NCBI RefSeq assembly: GCF_016031625.1
Contig: NZ_JACCHP010000001.1
Coordinates: forward strand, 558,001 to 622,000
Reading direction: 5' to 3'
Length of the DNA stretch: 64,000 nucleotides
Source: Bradyrhizobium agreste
Lineage (GTDB): Bacteria > Pseudomonadota > Alphaproteobacteria > Rhizobiales > Xanthobacteraceae
The translations under genes and the position numbers were made by a program. The notes under the pieces were generated by a model. It saw only the letters and a list, made by a program, of their open reading frames with translations, was not told the origin of the DNA and did no database searches. Below, in pieces: positions 44,816-54,203 of the stretch (position 1 is the first letter of the stretch; every line of letters begins with the position of its first letter).

Positions 44816-46252
44816 CTAGACACCCAATGCCTTGCGGTTCAACGTTCGCAGCACACGCAGCGACAAGGTTCGCACGTTCGCAACATTGAGCAGCCAGGCC
44901 GCAGCCGCATAGGCGAGGCCGCCGGCGAGGCTGACGATGACGAGCGATACGAGGCCGGTGCCGGCCGCTTGCGAGCGCGCCACCAGAATTGCGGCCGCCA
45001 TTGCGGCTGCGGAGGCGGCGACGCCGGCGAGGCGATTGAGCTCGAACGGGACCGGATGGGCCCGATGCATCAGGACGAGTGCGACCAGGAAGCCGATCGC
45101 CTCGGTTGCCAGCGTTGCCAGCGCCGCGCCGTAAAGGCCGTAGCCGCCGATCAGCGCGAACATCAGGATGACGCTGATCACCAGCGTGAGAAAGGATTGC
45201 GCCGCCAGCATGAACGGCCGCTCCGCGAGCTGGAAGCTGATCTGCACGTAGAACTGATTGGCGATGCCGAAAAGCCGCGCGAGCACCAGCGTCGGCAGCA
45301 AGGCCGAGACGCCAGCGCGAAAGTCGATGCCGACGAGCGTGCCGGCCACCTGGTCCGCCGCAAACGCAAGCCAGACTGCAACGGGCGCCACGACGACGAG
45401 CAGCAGCTCGAGGCTTTCGGTCAGCCGCTCCCGCGTCGTCCCGCCGTTGTTCTCGGACAATGACCGGAACACCAGCGGCACGGTCGCCGCCGCGACGCTG
45501 GATGCGATCATGACCATGAACTGGCGCGGCAGATCGGCGGCAACGCCGAAGATGCCGGCAGCGTCCTTGCCGAGCAGATAAGCGACAATGAGCCGGTCGC
45601 AGGCCGAATAGACCGCCACGGACAATCCCGCCAGCGTCAGCGGCAGGCCGTAGCGCGCCAATTGCATGAACTGGCTGCGCTGGAAGCGCGCGATCCCAGT
45701 GCGGTCGCCGACGAGGTTCAGGATGATGCCGGCGAGCGACCCCAGACCGAATGCGGCGAGCAGCCCCATTCCACCCCAGCCGAGCCAGATGCCGAAAAGA
45801 CCGAAGCCGACACTGGAGACGCTGCGCACGATCGAGATCGCCGCGAAGCGGTAGGGGCGCAATTTGGCGCGCTCGAACTCCTGGCCGACATCGACCGCAT
45901 TGGCCATGACCGCCACGAACATGCTGGCGAGCAGCAGCTCGACGCTGACATCGCTGCGGAACAGGACAACCACCGGCGTGGTGGCGCAGAGCACCGCGGT
46001 CGTCAGGGCGAACGCCACGATCGCCGTACCGCGAAAGTCGACCTCCGCCGACATCGCCTGATAGCGTGACACCGAGAGCTTGATCCAGGCAAAGAAGATC
46101 GCGCCCAGAATGCCCGCAAGGCTGATGCCGACGACATAGACGCCGTACTCCGCCGGGCTCAGCAGCCGCGTATAGGCGGTGACGGCGAAGAAACCCACCG
46201 CCGCAGGCAGGATGTAGGCGACGAGATAAATCGAGAAATGACGGTTCAGCAT
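44816..46252 (-). CDS. Wzx-type flippase / polysaccharide biosynthesis membrane protein
   Basis: 478 residues from ATG 46252. There are about 12 to 14 membrane spans (YLVAYILPAAVGFFAVTAYTR, GVYVVGISLAGILGAIFFAW and on to LVSLVIVSLAGGLAYAAAAWLL). The pattern is that of the MATE/oligosaccharidyl-lipid flippase fold, with TRLLSPAEYGVYV near the N-terminus. It moves lipid-linked glycans across the inner membrane. The neighbouring GH10 enzyme and DUF6492 gene suggest an exopolysaccharide locus. No glycosyltransferase set is seen here. Confidence 0.85.
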   Translation of the reverse strand: MLNRHFSIYLVAYILPAAVGFFAVTAYTRLLSPAEYGVYVVGISLAGILGAIFFAWIKLSVSRYQAMSAEVDFRGTAIVAFALTTAVLCATTPVVVLFRSDVSVELLLASMFVAVMANAVDVGQEFERAKLRPYRFAAISIVRSVSSVGFGLFGIWLGWGGMGLLAAFGLGSLAGIILNLVGDRTGIARFQRSQFMQLARYGLPLTLAGLSVAVYSACDRLIVAYLLGKDAAGIFGVAADLPRQFMVMIASSVAAATVPLVFRSLSENNGGTTRERLTESLELLLVVVAPVAVWLAFAADQVAGTLVGIDFRAGVSALLPTLVLARLFGIANQFYVQISFQLAERPFMLAAQSFLTLVISVILMFALIGGYGLYGAALATLATEAIGFLVALVLMHRAHPVPFELNRLAGVAASAAAMAAAILVARSQAAGTGLVSLVIVSLAGGLAYAAAAWLLNVANVRTLSLRVLRTLNRKALGV

Positions 46253-46612
46253 GCGAGCACTTGACCGGCAGCGGTCCTGGGAGTGTGGCGACGGTCGATC
46301 AATCGGATCATGGCGGGCGAACTGCGCCGCAACATCTCTCAAGAGTGTCACATAAGTCTGCAGATTGGGCGGCGAATGAAGCCTTGAGGCCGCTTTCGCG
46401 CGTTAGCGTTAAATTTGCCCTGTGCTGAACGGGCGGACCGATCACCAAAAAGGAACCATGTTTGGCACGATCCCGGTGTTTTCCGCCGCCGCGACGTCAC
46501 ACGCACTTGAGGCGGCCACTCCGCCGCGAGTTAACCGAAGGATATGAAACCCGGGCGGTGCAGGACACCGCTTGGTACGAAGGCGCGTTGGTTGCAGAAG
46601 GAACGTCGCAAC
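46253..46612. other. Intergenic between the flippase and GH10 genes
   Basis: The two genes diverge here, so it should hold both promoters. A 29-codon frame on the + strand at 46458-46547, starting MFGTIPVFSAAA after AAAAAGGAAC, could be a leader peptide. It overlaps the in-frame ATG 46544 of the longer GH10 frame by TATGA. Nothing else is seen. Confidence 0.4.
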
Positions 46613-47680
46613 GTGACCAGGCTCGACAGACGCGAATTTCTCCTCGGCAGCGCCGCGGCCCTTGCTGCGGGCGCATCGGCGTCCGCGGTGCCGGCTTCGA
46701 AACGCGCCCAGCGTCGTCCCGGCTTTGGCGCTGCGGCGACGTTGTGGGACCTGCAAGCCGATCCGCGGCTCGGCGAGGCCATCAGCACCTATTGCACACA
46801 GGTGGTGCCGGTGCTCGAGCTGAAATGGCCGATGCTGCGGCCGGACGCCCATACGTTCGCCTTCGAGCGCGCCGACGCGATCCTGGATTTCGCGCGCGAC
46901 AACGATCTGACCATGCGCGGCCACGCGCTGGCCTGGTATCACGACATTCCGGACTGGACCAAGCAGATCAAGGACAGCAAGGGCGTCGAACGCGCCTATC
47001 TCGATCACATCGGCACCATCGTTTCCTACTACAAGGACAAGCTGACGTCATGGGACGTCGTCAACGAGCCGATCCCGGACAATCCCCGCAGCCCGAAGGA
47101 CCGGCGCGACACCTTCTGGACGCAACATCTCGGCGAACGTTGGATTCCGCTGGCGTTCCGCGCGGCGGCTGCGGCCGACCCCTTCGTCAAGCTCGCGATC
47201 AACGAATATGACATCGAATCGGCGAAGGACTCCTTCATCGCCAAGCGGGCGGCCTATCGCAATCTCATAATGGACCTGCTCGATCAGGGCGTTCCGCTCC
47301 ACGCCGTCGGGCTGCAAGCCCATCTGCACGCCGAGCTCGATATCGACACGCACGGGCTCGCCGAATTCGTCACCGAGCTGCGTTCCTGGGGCCTCGATGT
47401 GCTCATCACCGAGCTCGACGTCGACGACCAGAAGCTGGCGGGCAGTCCAGCGGAGCGCGACGCCGTGGTCGCCAAGCGCGTCGACGACCTGCTGACGGCC
47501 GTTGCCGCGAGCGGTCCGGTGCGCTCAATCCTGACCTGGGGCATCTCGGATCGCTACAGCTGGATCAACGGCACCTTCGCCCGCAAGGACAAGCAGCCGA
47601 ACCGTCCGCTGCCGCTCGACGGCGAGTTCAAGCCGAAGCCGTTCATGGACGTCATCAGCAAGTTCACGAAAGATATTTAG
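46613..47680 (+). CDS. Tat-exported GH10 endo-xylanase-like glycosidase
   Basis: 355 residues from GTG 46613. The start gives an N-terminus TRLDRREFLLGSAAALAAG, a twin-arginine (RREFL) signal. The catalytic domain is GH10: YCTQVVPVLELKWP, FEFERADAILDFA-like FERADAILDFAR, GHALAWYHDIPDW, WDVVNEPI with the acid/base Glu near residue 150, GLQAHLH, and VLITELDV with the nucleophile Glu near 267. It could cut beta-1,4-xylan or a related backbone in its own exopolysaccharide. The presence next to a Wzx-like flippase suggests polymer trimming. Confidence 0.9.
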   Translation: MTRLDRREFLLGSAAALAAGASASAVPASKRAQRRPGFGAAATLWDLQADPRLGEAISTYCTQVVPVLELKWPMLRPDAHTFAFERADAILDFARDNDLTMRGHALAWYHDIPDWTKQIKDSKGVERAYLDHIGTIVSYYKDKLTSWDVVNEPIPDNPRSPKDRRDTFWTQHLGERWIPLAFRAAAAADPFVKLAINEYDIESAKDSFIAKRAAYRNLIMDLLDQGVPLHAVGLQAHLHAELDIDTHGLAEFVTELRSWGLDVLITELDVDDQKLAGSPAERDAVVAKRVDDLLTAVAASGPVRSILTWGISDRYSWINGTFARKDKQPNRPLPLDGEFKPKPFMDVISKFTKDI

Positions 47681-47682
47681 AG

Positions 47683-48651
47683 TCAGCGTGTCTTCGGCGT
47701 CTCGAATGCGGCCATATCGCCGATATGATCGGGGGCGAGGCTCGGCGCGCGCCGCTCGCGCGAGGAGAGGCGGAACACGTTGCGGATGTCGTCGATCGAG
47801 GTCGACGAATAGGACTGAATGCAAAGCGCGACCTGCTCCGGCGAGGCCGTGCGCATCATCGCTTCGATCGCCGGGCGGTCGAGCGGCGTGTCGTCCCAGT
47901 GCGAGACCGCGATGCTGTCTTCGGTGACCCGATGTCGCGCCAGATGCTCCGGCGCATTGGCGACGAAATTTCCGTAAAGCAGATACTCCGAGAACTTCTT
48001 CTTCCGGCACAGCGCCAGCGCCCAGCTCAAGCCGGTCGCCGACTTGATCGCGTCGGTCATCGCCCGCGCCGTGTCCCTGTCCCAGACCAGCGCGTTGCCG
48101 ACATAATCGTCCGCCGGGAACGCGCGCCCGTCGATGCCCAGAAGCTGATCGACGGTGCGCAGCCACAGGCCGTGCAACGGGTGGTCGGCGCCAATCGCCT
48201 TGCGCGTGACGAACAGCGGCGTCTTCTCAGCCCCGGCATACTGGCCGACGTCGAACGCGCGGAAGAACAGATTGTCCGAATCCAGGATGCAGACGCGCTG
48301 CTCCGGCGCATTGAGGACGCCGGCGATCTTCAGGATCTGCTGGATGTGCCAGCCGTGCACGGGTGACGACAGCAGCGACAGCCAGACGCGCCGGCTGCCG
48401 AACTGGAGCGCCGGCGGCAGCGCGAACAGCCATTTCGGCAAATAATGCGAGGCCGGAACGATGACCCGCTTGTCGGACGCAAAGCGCGCGAACAGCGGCA
48501 CGTCTTCATCGTTAACGAGAACATAATGCCGCGTGTAGCCCTTCAGCCAGGTATCGATGCTCTCGCTGAGCAGCGAAAAACGTTCGATATCCTTGGCATA
48601 GCTGGCGGTCAGCAGGGAAACGGAATGCATGGAGCGCGCTCGGATGGGCAT
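47683..48651 (-). CDS. DUF6492-family (glycosyltransferase-like) protein
   Basis: 322 residues from ATG 48651; ATG 48630 would give MHSVSLLTASYAKDIERF. The family pattern is SLLTASYAKDIERFSLLSESID, LVNDEDVPLFARF, CILDSDNLFFRAFDV and NALVWDRDTARAM. The DSDNLF motif resembles the DxD sugar-nucleotide motif. It is likely a transferase acting on polysaccharide, as in other rhizobial EPS loci, but the reaction is unknown. It converges with the GH10 gene with three bases between stops. Confidence 0.75.
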   Translation of the reverse strand: MPIRARSMHSVSLLTASYAKDIERFSLLSESIDTWLKGYTRHYVLVNDEDVPLFARFASDKRVIVPASHYLPKWLFALPPALQFGSRRVWLSLLSSPVHGWHIQQILKIAGVLNAPEQRVCILDSDNLFFRAFDVGQYAGAEKTPLFVTRKAIGADHPLHGLWLRTVDQLLGIDGRAFPADDYVGNALVWDRDTARAMTDAIKSATGLSWALALCRKKKFSEYLLYGNFVANAPEHLARHRVTEDSIAVSHWDDTPLDRPAIEAMMRTASPEQVALCIQSYSSTSIDDIRNVFRLSSRERRAPSLAPDHIGDMAAFETPKTR

Positions 48652-48740
48652 CGGCGGCCGCACTGATAGCGGCAATGCGAGATGCTGGAAACTCACGATC
48701 GGAATCAAGGTAAAGCGAAACGAGGTGCGACTGCGGAGGA

Positions 48741-49339
48741 CTAGCCTTCGGACTGCAGGCCTCGGATGTAGGCGATTGCCCGCTCCGCTACGGCCGGATC
48801 AAGATCGGTTTCGCGAATCCTGCGCTCGAGCAGCGTTAGGTCCAGCGGGCGCCTCTCATGAATAGCGCCGACGAACCGCTTGTCCCTCTCGTCCAACCGG
48901 GCAAGCTTGGACACGACGAGGTCCTCCGGCGCCGGCGCCACACCCGTGACCGTTCTTCCCGCGACTTCGGTTTGCACTCTGACCGCTCGGGCCTGCCAGC
49001 CTCTCGGAGTTTGGCCGTAGTCGCATCGACGCCATCGATGTAGAACCCATGCGTACGATGGAATTGGCTCTCCGATCCGAATAGGCCATCGATATGTTCG
49101 GATGCCATCGGCTGCACACCATCACGCTTGGCCTCGGTCAATTCCCAGATTCTCGCGTTCGCCGGAAACGCGTCGATCTCTGGCGACTCTCTTGCCGCCT
49201 CTGGCGCATCCGGCATGGAAGCCAGAATTGCCTGACTGCCAACCACAAACACCGTATCGGTTTCAAATTCGTACGCGAGGGCCCTGACGACCCTGAGCAA
49301 ATCCTCCAAGGTGCGCAGCACGCCGGTTCCGGGCATCAA
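48741..49339 (-). pseudogene. Nucleotidyltransferase (DUF6036-like) with frameshift
   Basis: The first frame starts at ATG 49339 and has VFVVGSQAILASMPDAPE and ESPEIDAFP, the GSQA and acidic motif of this minimal nucleotidyltransferase. It runs correctly to DATTAKLRE and then turns into Arg/Ser-rich sequence. The other frame carries the expected continuation WQARAVRVQTEVAGRTVTGV, DLVVSKLARLDERDKRFV and ends properly at 48741. The switch is at about 49,000, where one G seems to be missing between GAG and TGGCAG. The enzyme is inactive unless the base is a sequencing error. Confidence 0.75.
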
Positions 49340-49716
49340 GGACCGCGCGAAGAGGGAGGACGGGCGCTCAAGCCGCGTTCGACAATGCGTCTTGCGGCCC
49401 TTCGCAACCGAACTCTCGCATCGTAGTCGCCGAAATGAACACCTTCGACGAGATAAAACGGTGACGAGTTGCGGAGCATCACCAGTTCACGATCGCGGCT
49501 GATCAACCTCGACGCGAGCTCGCCGGTTGGCAGCGCAAGCAATTTCTGCCATTCCCGCACGAAAGGCCAGCCGTCGAATTGGTCGGCCTGCCGCATATGC
49601 GCTTCCTTGGCCTTCTCCACCAATGATGGGTCGTGTCGGAGCCTCCGCACGATCAGCCGATGCATCATCAGCTTCGCGGTGTCGCCAACTACACCCTCGT
49701 TCAGCCTGTCTTTCAT
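49336..49716 (-). CDS. Small partner protein of the nucleotidyltransferase
   Basis: 126 residues from ATG 49716. It is helical and charged: KLMMHRLIVRRLRHDPSLVEKAKEAHMRQADQF, FVREWQKLLALP, ELASRLISRDRELVMLRNSSPF. Its stop overlaps the ATG of the nucleotidyltransferase gene (ATGA). The layout is that of AbiEi/AbiEii-type toxin-antitoxin pairs, in which the small gene comes first and the transferase is the toxin. The antitoxin assignment is inference; the family name is unknown. Confidence 0.6.
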   Translation of the reverse strand: MKDRLNEGVVGDTAKLMMHRLIVRRLRHDPSLVEKAKEAHMRQADQFDGWPFVREWQKLLALPTGELASRLISRDRELVMLRNSSPFYLVEGVHFGDYDARVRLRRAARRIVERGLSARPPSSRGP

Positions 49717-49809
49717 CGGTCTCCCCAGAGACAGCTCAAAATATAGACTACCTGCCGCGAACAAAAAAGGGCAGGACTCCCGATAATTGCTGCATTGATC
49801 AGGGGAGGA

Positions 49810-50601
49810 CTAATCCGATGGCAACCCCTGCTCCAGAGCGCGGAAGCGGAGCGGTGCCAGGGCTGAGGCGCGCTGCCACCAATCGGCGACGCGGTCGTCG
49901 AGGGCGGTCACGCCGCGGCCCTGGCCGGGGAAGATCCGGATCTGCTGGATCGCCTCTGCCTCGAAACCCCTGGCCCTCCGCCTGATCTTGAGGGCGGCGC
50001 CTTCGCGGTCGCGCTGGGTCAGCGGCACCAGAAGACGGCCGCGCGGACGGAGCGACCGCAGCCAGAGCGGGTGCGGATGCGGGAAGCCGGCATGCACGAT
50101 GATCACGTCGGCGGGCTCGCCCACGTCCTCACACCCATCGCCGTGGACGACCGTGACGTTACCATAGCCGCGCAAGTAGCTCGCCGCCCGGGCCGCGAGC
50201 CGCTCGTCGCATTCGATCGCACGGACGCGGCCCTTCTCGCCGACCATGATCGACAGCACCGCCGAGAAATAGCCGAGGCCGCAGCCGATCTGCACGACAC
50301 GGTCCGCCCGCTTGACGTCGAGAATGTCGATCAAATGCGCCCACAGGCTCGGCAGGCCGGTGTCGAGCTTGCGGCGGGCATCGATCGCGACCAGCACGTT
50401 GTCGTAGAGATGAACGGGATCGGCGTCGGGCGTCAGCCGGTAGCTGCGCGCCGCCTCGCCCTTGATGCGCCACGGCCCCCTGGGCAGGAATTGCTCGCGC
50501 GGAACGGCGGCGAGCGCATCGAGGAGACGCTTGGAGGCAATCCGCTCGCGCCTGGCGATCAACTCCACGTAGCGCGCACGCGCGGCGGCCAGATCGCTCA
50601 T
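49810..50601 (-). CDS. Protein-L-isoaspartate O-methyltransferase-like enzyme
   Basis: 263 residues. PCMT-family features: LLDALAAVPREQFLP, the SAM-binding motif VVQIGCGLGYFSAVLSIMVG, RAIECDERLAARA, and ADVIIVHAGF. Long relatives of this type may act on other substrates. It starts two bases after the stop of the SAM-cyclase-AAA gene, so it is the second gene of that operon. Probably a repair or regulatory methyltransferase. Confidence 0.82.
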   Translation of the reverse strand: MSDLAAARARYVELIARRERIASKRLLDALAAVPREQFLPRGPWRIKGEAARSYRLTPDADPVHLYDNVLVAIDARRKLDTGLPSLWAHLIDILDVKRADRVVQIGCGLGYFSAVLSIMVGEKGRVRAIECDERLAARAASYLRGYGNVTVVHGDGCEDVGEPADVIIVHAGFPHPHPLWLRSLRPRGRLLVPLTQRDREGAALKIRRRARGFEAEAIQQIRIFPGQGRGVTALDDRVADWWQRASALAPLRFRALEQGLPSD

Positions 50602-50602
50602 G

Positions 50603-53600
50603 TCACAGATCGGCCTGCTCGCGCACCGGCGCGTCCGTACCCAGCTCGTCGAGGAGCTGCAACGCCTGCTTCAGGTCCGGCGTGTAAAAGCCCTCGCTGA
50701 ACTTGCCGACGATCGGGGTGAGCAAGAGTCTGGCGTGCTCGCGCTTGCCGGCTTGATGCGACAGGCGCGCGAGGCTGACGGCGGTGCGAAGCTCCCAGGA
50801 CAGCGCACCCTGCTTGCGTGCGGTCTCCAGCGAAAGGCCGAACAGGTCCTCCGCCTCCTGGACCGACGCCGGGTCGCCACCCGACAGCGTGATCTCGCCT
50901 TGCAGGCGATAGACCTCGGCGAGATAGAAGTGATCGCCGGTCCGCCTTGCAGTCGCAAGCGCACCATCCAGCGCGCGCAAGGCGGCGTCGCGCATCCCGA
51001 CCTTGGCGTAAGTTTCCGCCAGCAGACAGCGAAACCAGCAGCCGGCGAGCCAGGAATCCATCGCCTCGTACTCGTCGAGGCCGAAGCGCATCTGGCTGAG
51101 GCCTTCGTCGGCTTCGCCGAGCTGAGCCAGCGCCCAGCCGCGCAGGATCGCCGCCTGCTGCTTCCAGTGCAGGAAATTGTGCTCGGTGGCAATGATCATG
51201 GCGCGGTTGGCGTGGTCGCGCGTGCCTTCGACGTCGCGCAAATGCTGCCGGAGATAGGCTCCGAACACCAGCGCGAAGGCGAGCGTGAAGGGGTGGCGGA
51301 TCTTCTCGGCGTTCGCGATCGCCTGCTCGCTGTGCTGGCGCGCCGCGTCGGGCCGGCCGAGGAACCACAGGAGGTAACCGAGATAGGACAGCGAAACGAC
51401 ACCGGGATCGATGCCGTGCCGTTCCATCAGGTCGGAGTGCAGATCGGGGCTGAACAGGTTGATGCAGCGGTGCAAATGGTGCTGCGAGGCTGCGAAGCGG
51501 CCGCGATAGAGCATGGTCATTGCGATCGCGCGGTGCGCCTCGATCAGATAGCCGGTCTGCTGCGCCGGCTGCGTCCGCTCGTTCAGCCGCTCGCGCTTGG
51601 CGAACTTCAACAGCTCGACGCTGAGATCGTGCGCGCGGGTGAGATCGGCCCGGATGAAATGGCACACCCAGAGCCCGCGCATGGCAGCGAAGACCTTTTC
51701 GTCGTCATCGAGCTGACGGCCGAGCTCCAGCGCGCGGATGTAGTTCTCCTCGACCTCCTGCACGGCGTATCCCTTGGCGGCGATCAGCGCGTTGCCGAGC
51801 GCAATGCGCAGCTTGAGCTCCATCTCGTCCGCGCCCTGCATGCGCGCATTGGCCTGCACGACCGTGAGGCCGCGGCGCAGATGGCCGATCGCTTCCAGAT
51901 TGGCGCCGGTCTTGGCCGCCTGCTTGCCGGCCTTGAGCCAGAAGCTGGCGGCGCCCTCGCTCTGGCCGGATTCGGTCAAATGATGGGCGAGCAGCTCCGG
52001 TTCGCGCTCGGTCTTCTCCGGATACATCTCGGCGAGCACCTGGGCGATCCGCGCATGCAGCTTGCGCCGCTCGCTGTGCAACAGGCTCGCATGTGCGGCG
52101 TTCTGGATCATCACGTGCTTGAATGAGTACAGCGCATCCGGCGGATGGCCGCGGCGCATGATCAGCCCCGCCTGCTCCAGATGGCTGAGTGCCGCCTCGA
52201 TCTGCTCGGCCGGCGTATTGGCGACGGCCTGCAGTGTCTCGTAGGAAAATTCGCGGCCGATCGTGGCGCCGATCTGCGCGATGCGCTTGAAGGGTCCCAT
52301 CCGGTCGAGCCGCGCCATGAGCGAGTCGGTCAGGGTGGCCGGGATTGCGAGCTGCCGCCATGGTCCCGACAGCACATAGCGCCCGTGCCGCTCGGTGAGC
52401 AGATTGGATTCCAGAACCGTCTTGGTCAGCTCTTCCAGGAACAGCGGCACGCCGTCGGTCTTGACGATGATCTCCTCGACGACCTCGTTGGGCAGCTCGC
52501 GTCCCGCGACGCGCTCGACCAGCGTCGTGCGCAGGTGCCGGCTCAGGCGGTTCAGGACCAGGGTGGTGATGTGCGAATGCGCGTTCCAGCTCGGCTGGAA
52601 TTCCGAGCGCGCGGTGATGATCGCCAGGATCGGCCGGTTCTGCACCCGATCCACCAGGAGGTCGATCACCTCGCGGGAGGTCGGGTCGATCCAATGCAAG
52701 TCCTCGAACACGATCACCAGCGGCATCTCGCGCGCAAGGCCGAGGAAATGGTTGACCAGCGCCACGACGGTCGCATCCTTCTGCTGCTGCGGCGACAGGT
52801 CGAGCGGCGGATAGCGGTCCCCGGTCGGTATCGACAGCAGCGCGGCAAACAGCGGGGTGACCTGCTCGATGTCGCCGTCAGCGGCGGCGATCGCGTTCTC
52901 CAGGCTCGCCAGCGACAGCGCGGCCGAATCCTCGCGATCGAGACCGAGGGAGAATTTGAGCTGCTCGACGAACGGATGGAACGCGGTGGAGGTGTAATAG
53001 GGCGAGCACTGCAGCGAGACTTGTCCGTGGCGGTCGCCCGATATCCGCTCGAAGATCTCCTGGATGACGCGCGACTTGCCGATGCCGGGCTCGCCGAACT
53101 TGACCACGACCTGGCCGTCGCCGTCCTTCGCCTGCTGCCAGCGCCCCATCAACAGCGCGATCTCCTCCTCGCGGTTGACGAGCGGCGTCAGCCGCGTGCC
53201 CATGGCGGCGGCGAAGCGGGTCTCCACCCGCGAGGCGCGCACCACGTGCCAGGCCTGGGTCTTCTCGGGGATTCCCTTCAAGTCATGGACGCCGAGATTG
53301 CGGTAGTCGAACTTCCCCTTCAGCAGCGCCTGCGTCGAGGCGGAGATCACCACGCCGTTGGGCGGCGCCAGGCTTTGCAGACGCGCAGCGAGATTGACGG
53401 TTTCCCCGACCGCGGAATCGCGTTCTTCGGTGCCCTGCCCGACCAGATCGCCGACCACGACGAGGCCGGTCGCGATCCCGATGCGAACGGCGGGTGAATG
53501 GCTGAGCGCACCGCGCGGCTCGACCGCGCGTGCCGTCGACAGCACCCGCACGATCTCGAGCCCGGCGCGCACCGCGCGCTCGGCATCGTCCTCATGCGCG

Positions 53601-54067
53601 GTCGGATAGCCGAAATAGACCAGGATACCGTCCCCGACGAAACGGGCGGCAAAGCCCTCGTACTGCTTGACCACCCGGACGCAGGTCTCGCGGAAGTCCG
53701 CGATCATGTCGCGGACGTCCTCCGGATCGAACTGCGCGGACAGCGAGGTGGAATCCACCATGTCGCAGAACATGGTGGTGAGCTGGCGCCGTTCGGCTCC
53801 GACCTCAGCCCGGGTTTGCGGACGCGCCGCCGCGGCTGGCGCCTCGGTGGTTTCCGCTTGAAATAGCGCCGCCATCGCCCGCTGCAGCCGCTTGCGATCG
53901 CCGAGCGGCAATCCGAGCTCGACCAGATCGGCTTCGGTGAGATCCCCGATGACGTCGAGATCGAGGCGGTGCTGCGCGAAAAGATCGGTGTAGTGGCCGA
54001 GGCCGGCACTTTCGAGCCAGCGCTTCAGCCCGTCTTCCAAACCCGTGCCCGGCTCGTTCTCCAGCAT
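50603..54067 (-). CDS. SAM-domain cyclase-AAA ATPase-TPR regulator
   Basis: 1154 residues. N-terminal SAM domain (about 10-70: LKRWLESAGLGHYTDLFAQH, LTEADLVELGLPLGDRKRL). A class III cyclase domain follows (about 90-265: TMFCDMVDSTSLSAQFD, ARFVGDGILVYFGYPTAHED, GIATGLVVVGDLVG, GETVNLAARLQ). Then a STAND-type AAA ATPase: FGEPGIGKSRVIQ (Walker A), IVFEDLHWIDP (Walker B). The C-terminal half is TPR-like helices. Such proteins couple a cyclase to an ATP-driven switch; the signal is unknown. Confidence 0.92.
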   Translation of the reverse strand: MLENEPGTGLEDGLKRWLESAGLGHYTDLFAQHRLDLDVIGDLTEADLVELGLPLGDRKRLQRAMAALFQAETTEAPAAAARPQTRAEVGAERRQLTTMFCDMVDSTSLSAQFDPEDVRDMIADFRETCVRVVKQYEGFAARFVGDGILVYFGYPTAHEDDAERAVRAGLEIVRVLSTARAVEPRGALSHSPAVRIGIATGLVVVGDLVGQGTEERDSAVGETVNLAARLQSLAPPNGVVISASTQALLKGKFDYRNLGVHDLKGIPEKTQAWHVVRASRVETRFAAAMGTRLTPLVNREEEIALLMGRWQQAKDGDGQVVVKFGEPGIGKSRVIQEIFERISGDRHGQVSLQCSPYYTSTAFHPFVEQLKFSLGLDREDSAALSLASLENAIAAADGDIEQVTPLFAALLSIPTGDRYPPLDLSPQQQKDATVVALVNHFLGLAREMPLVIVFEDLHWIDPTSREVIDLLVDRVQNRPILAIITARSEFQPSWNAHSHITTLVLNRLSRHLRTTLVERVAGRELPNEVVEEIIVKTDGVPLFLEELTKTVLESNLLTERHGRYVLSGPWRQLAIPATLTDSLMARLDRMGPFKRIAQIGATIGREFSYETLQAVANTPAEQIEAALSHLEQAGLIMRRGHPPDALYSFKHVMIQNAAHASLLHSERRKLHARIAQVLAEMYPEKTEREPELLAHHLTESGQSEGAASFWLKAGKQAAKTGANLEAIGHLRRGLTVVQANARMQGADEMELKLRIALGNALIAAKGYAVQEVEENYIRALELGRQLDDDEKVFAAMRGLWVCHFIRADLTRAHDLSVELLKFAKRERLNERTQPAQQTGYLIEAHRAIAMTMLYRGRFAASQHHLHRCINLFSPDLHSDLMERHGIDPGVVSLSYLGYLLWFLGRPDAARQHSEQAIANAEKIRHPFTLAFALVFGAYLRQHLRDVEGTRDHANRAMIIATEHNFLHWKQQAAILRGWALAQLGEADEGLSQMRFGLDEYEAMDSWLAGCWFRCLLAETYAKVGMRDAALRALDGALATARRTGDHFYLAEVYRLQGEITLSGGDPASVQEAEDLFGLSLETARKQGALSWELRTAVSLARLSHQAGKREHARLLLTPIVGKFSEGFYTPDLKQALQLLDELGTDAPVREQADL

Positions 54068-54203
54068 CGTGATTCTGCCCGACCCTTACTCCGTCGAAGG
54101 GCTCGATGGCCCCTCAACCACAGATTTTGGGGCCGAAACTTCACCTCGGACTGGACGCATTCCCCAACTTCTTGGAAGAATAACTCAATCGGACCAAAAG
54201 GGA

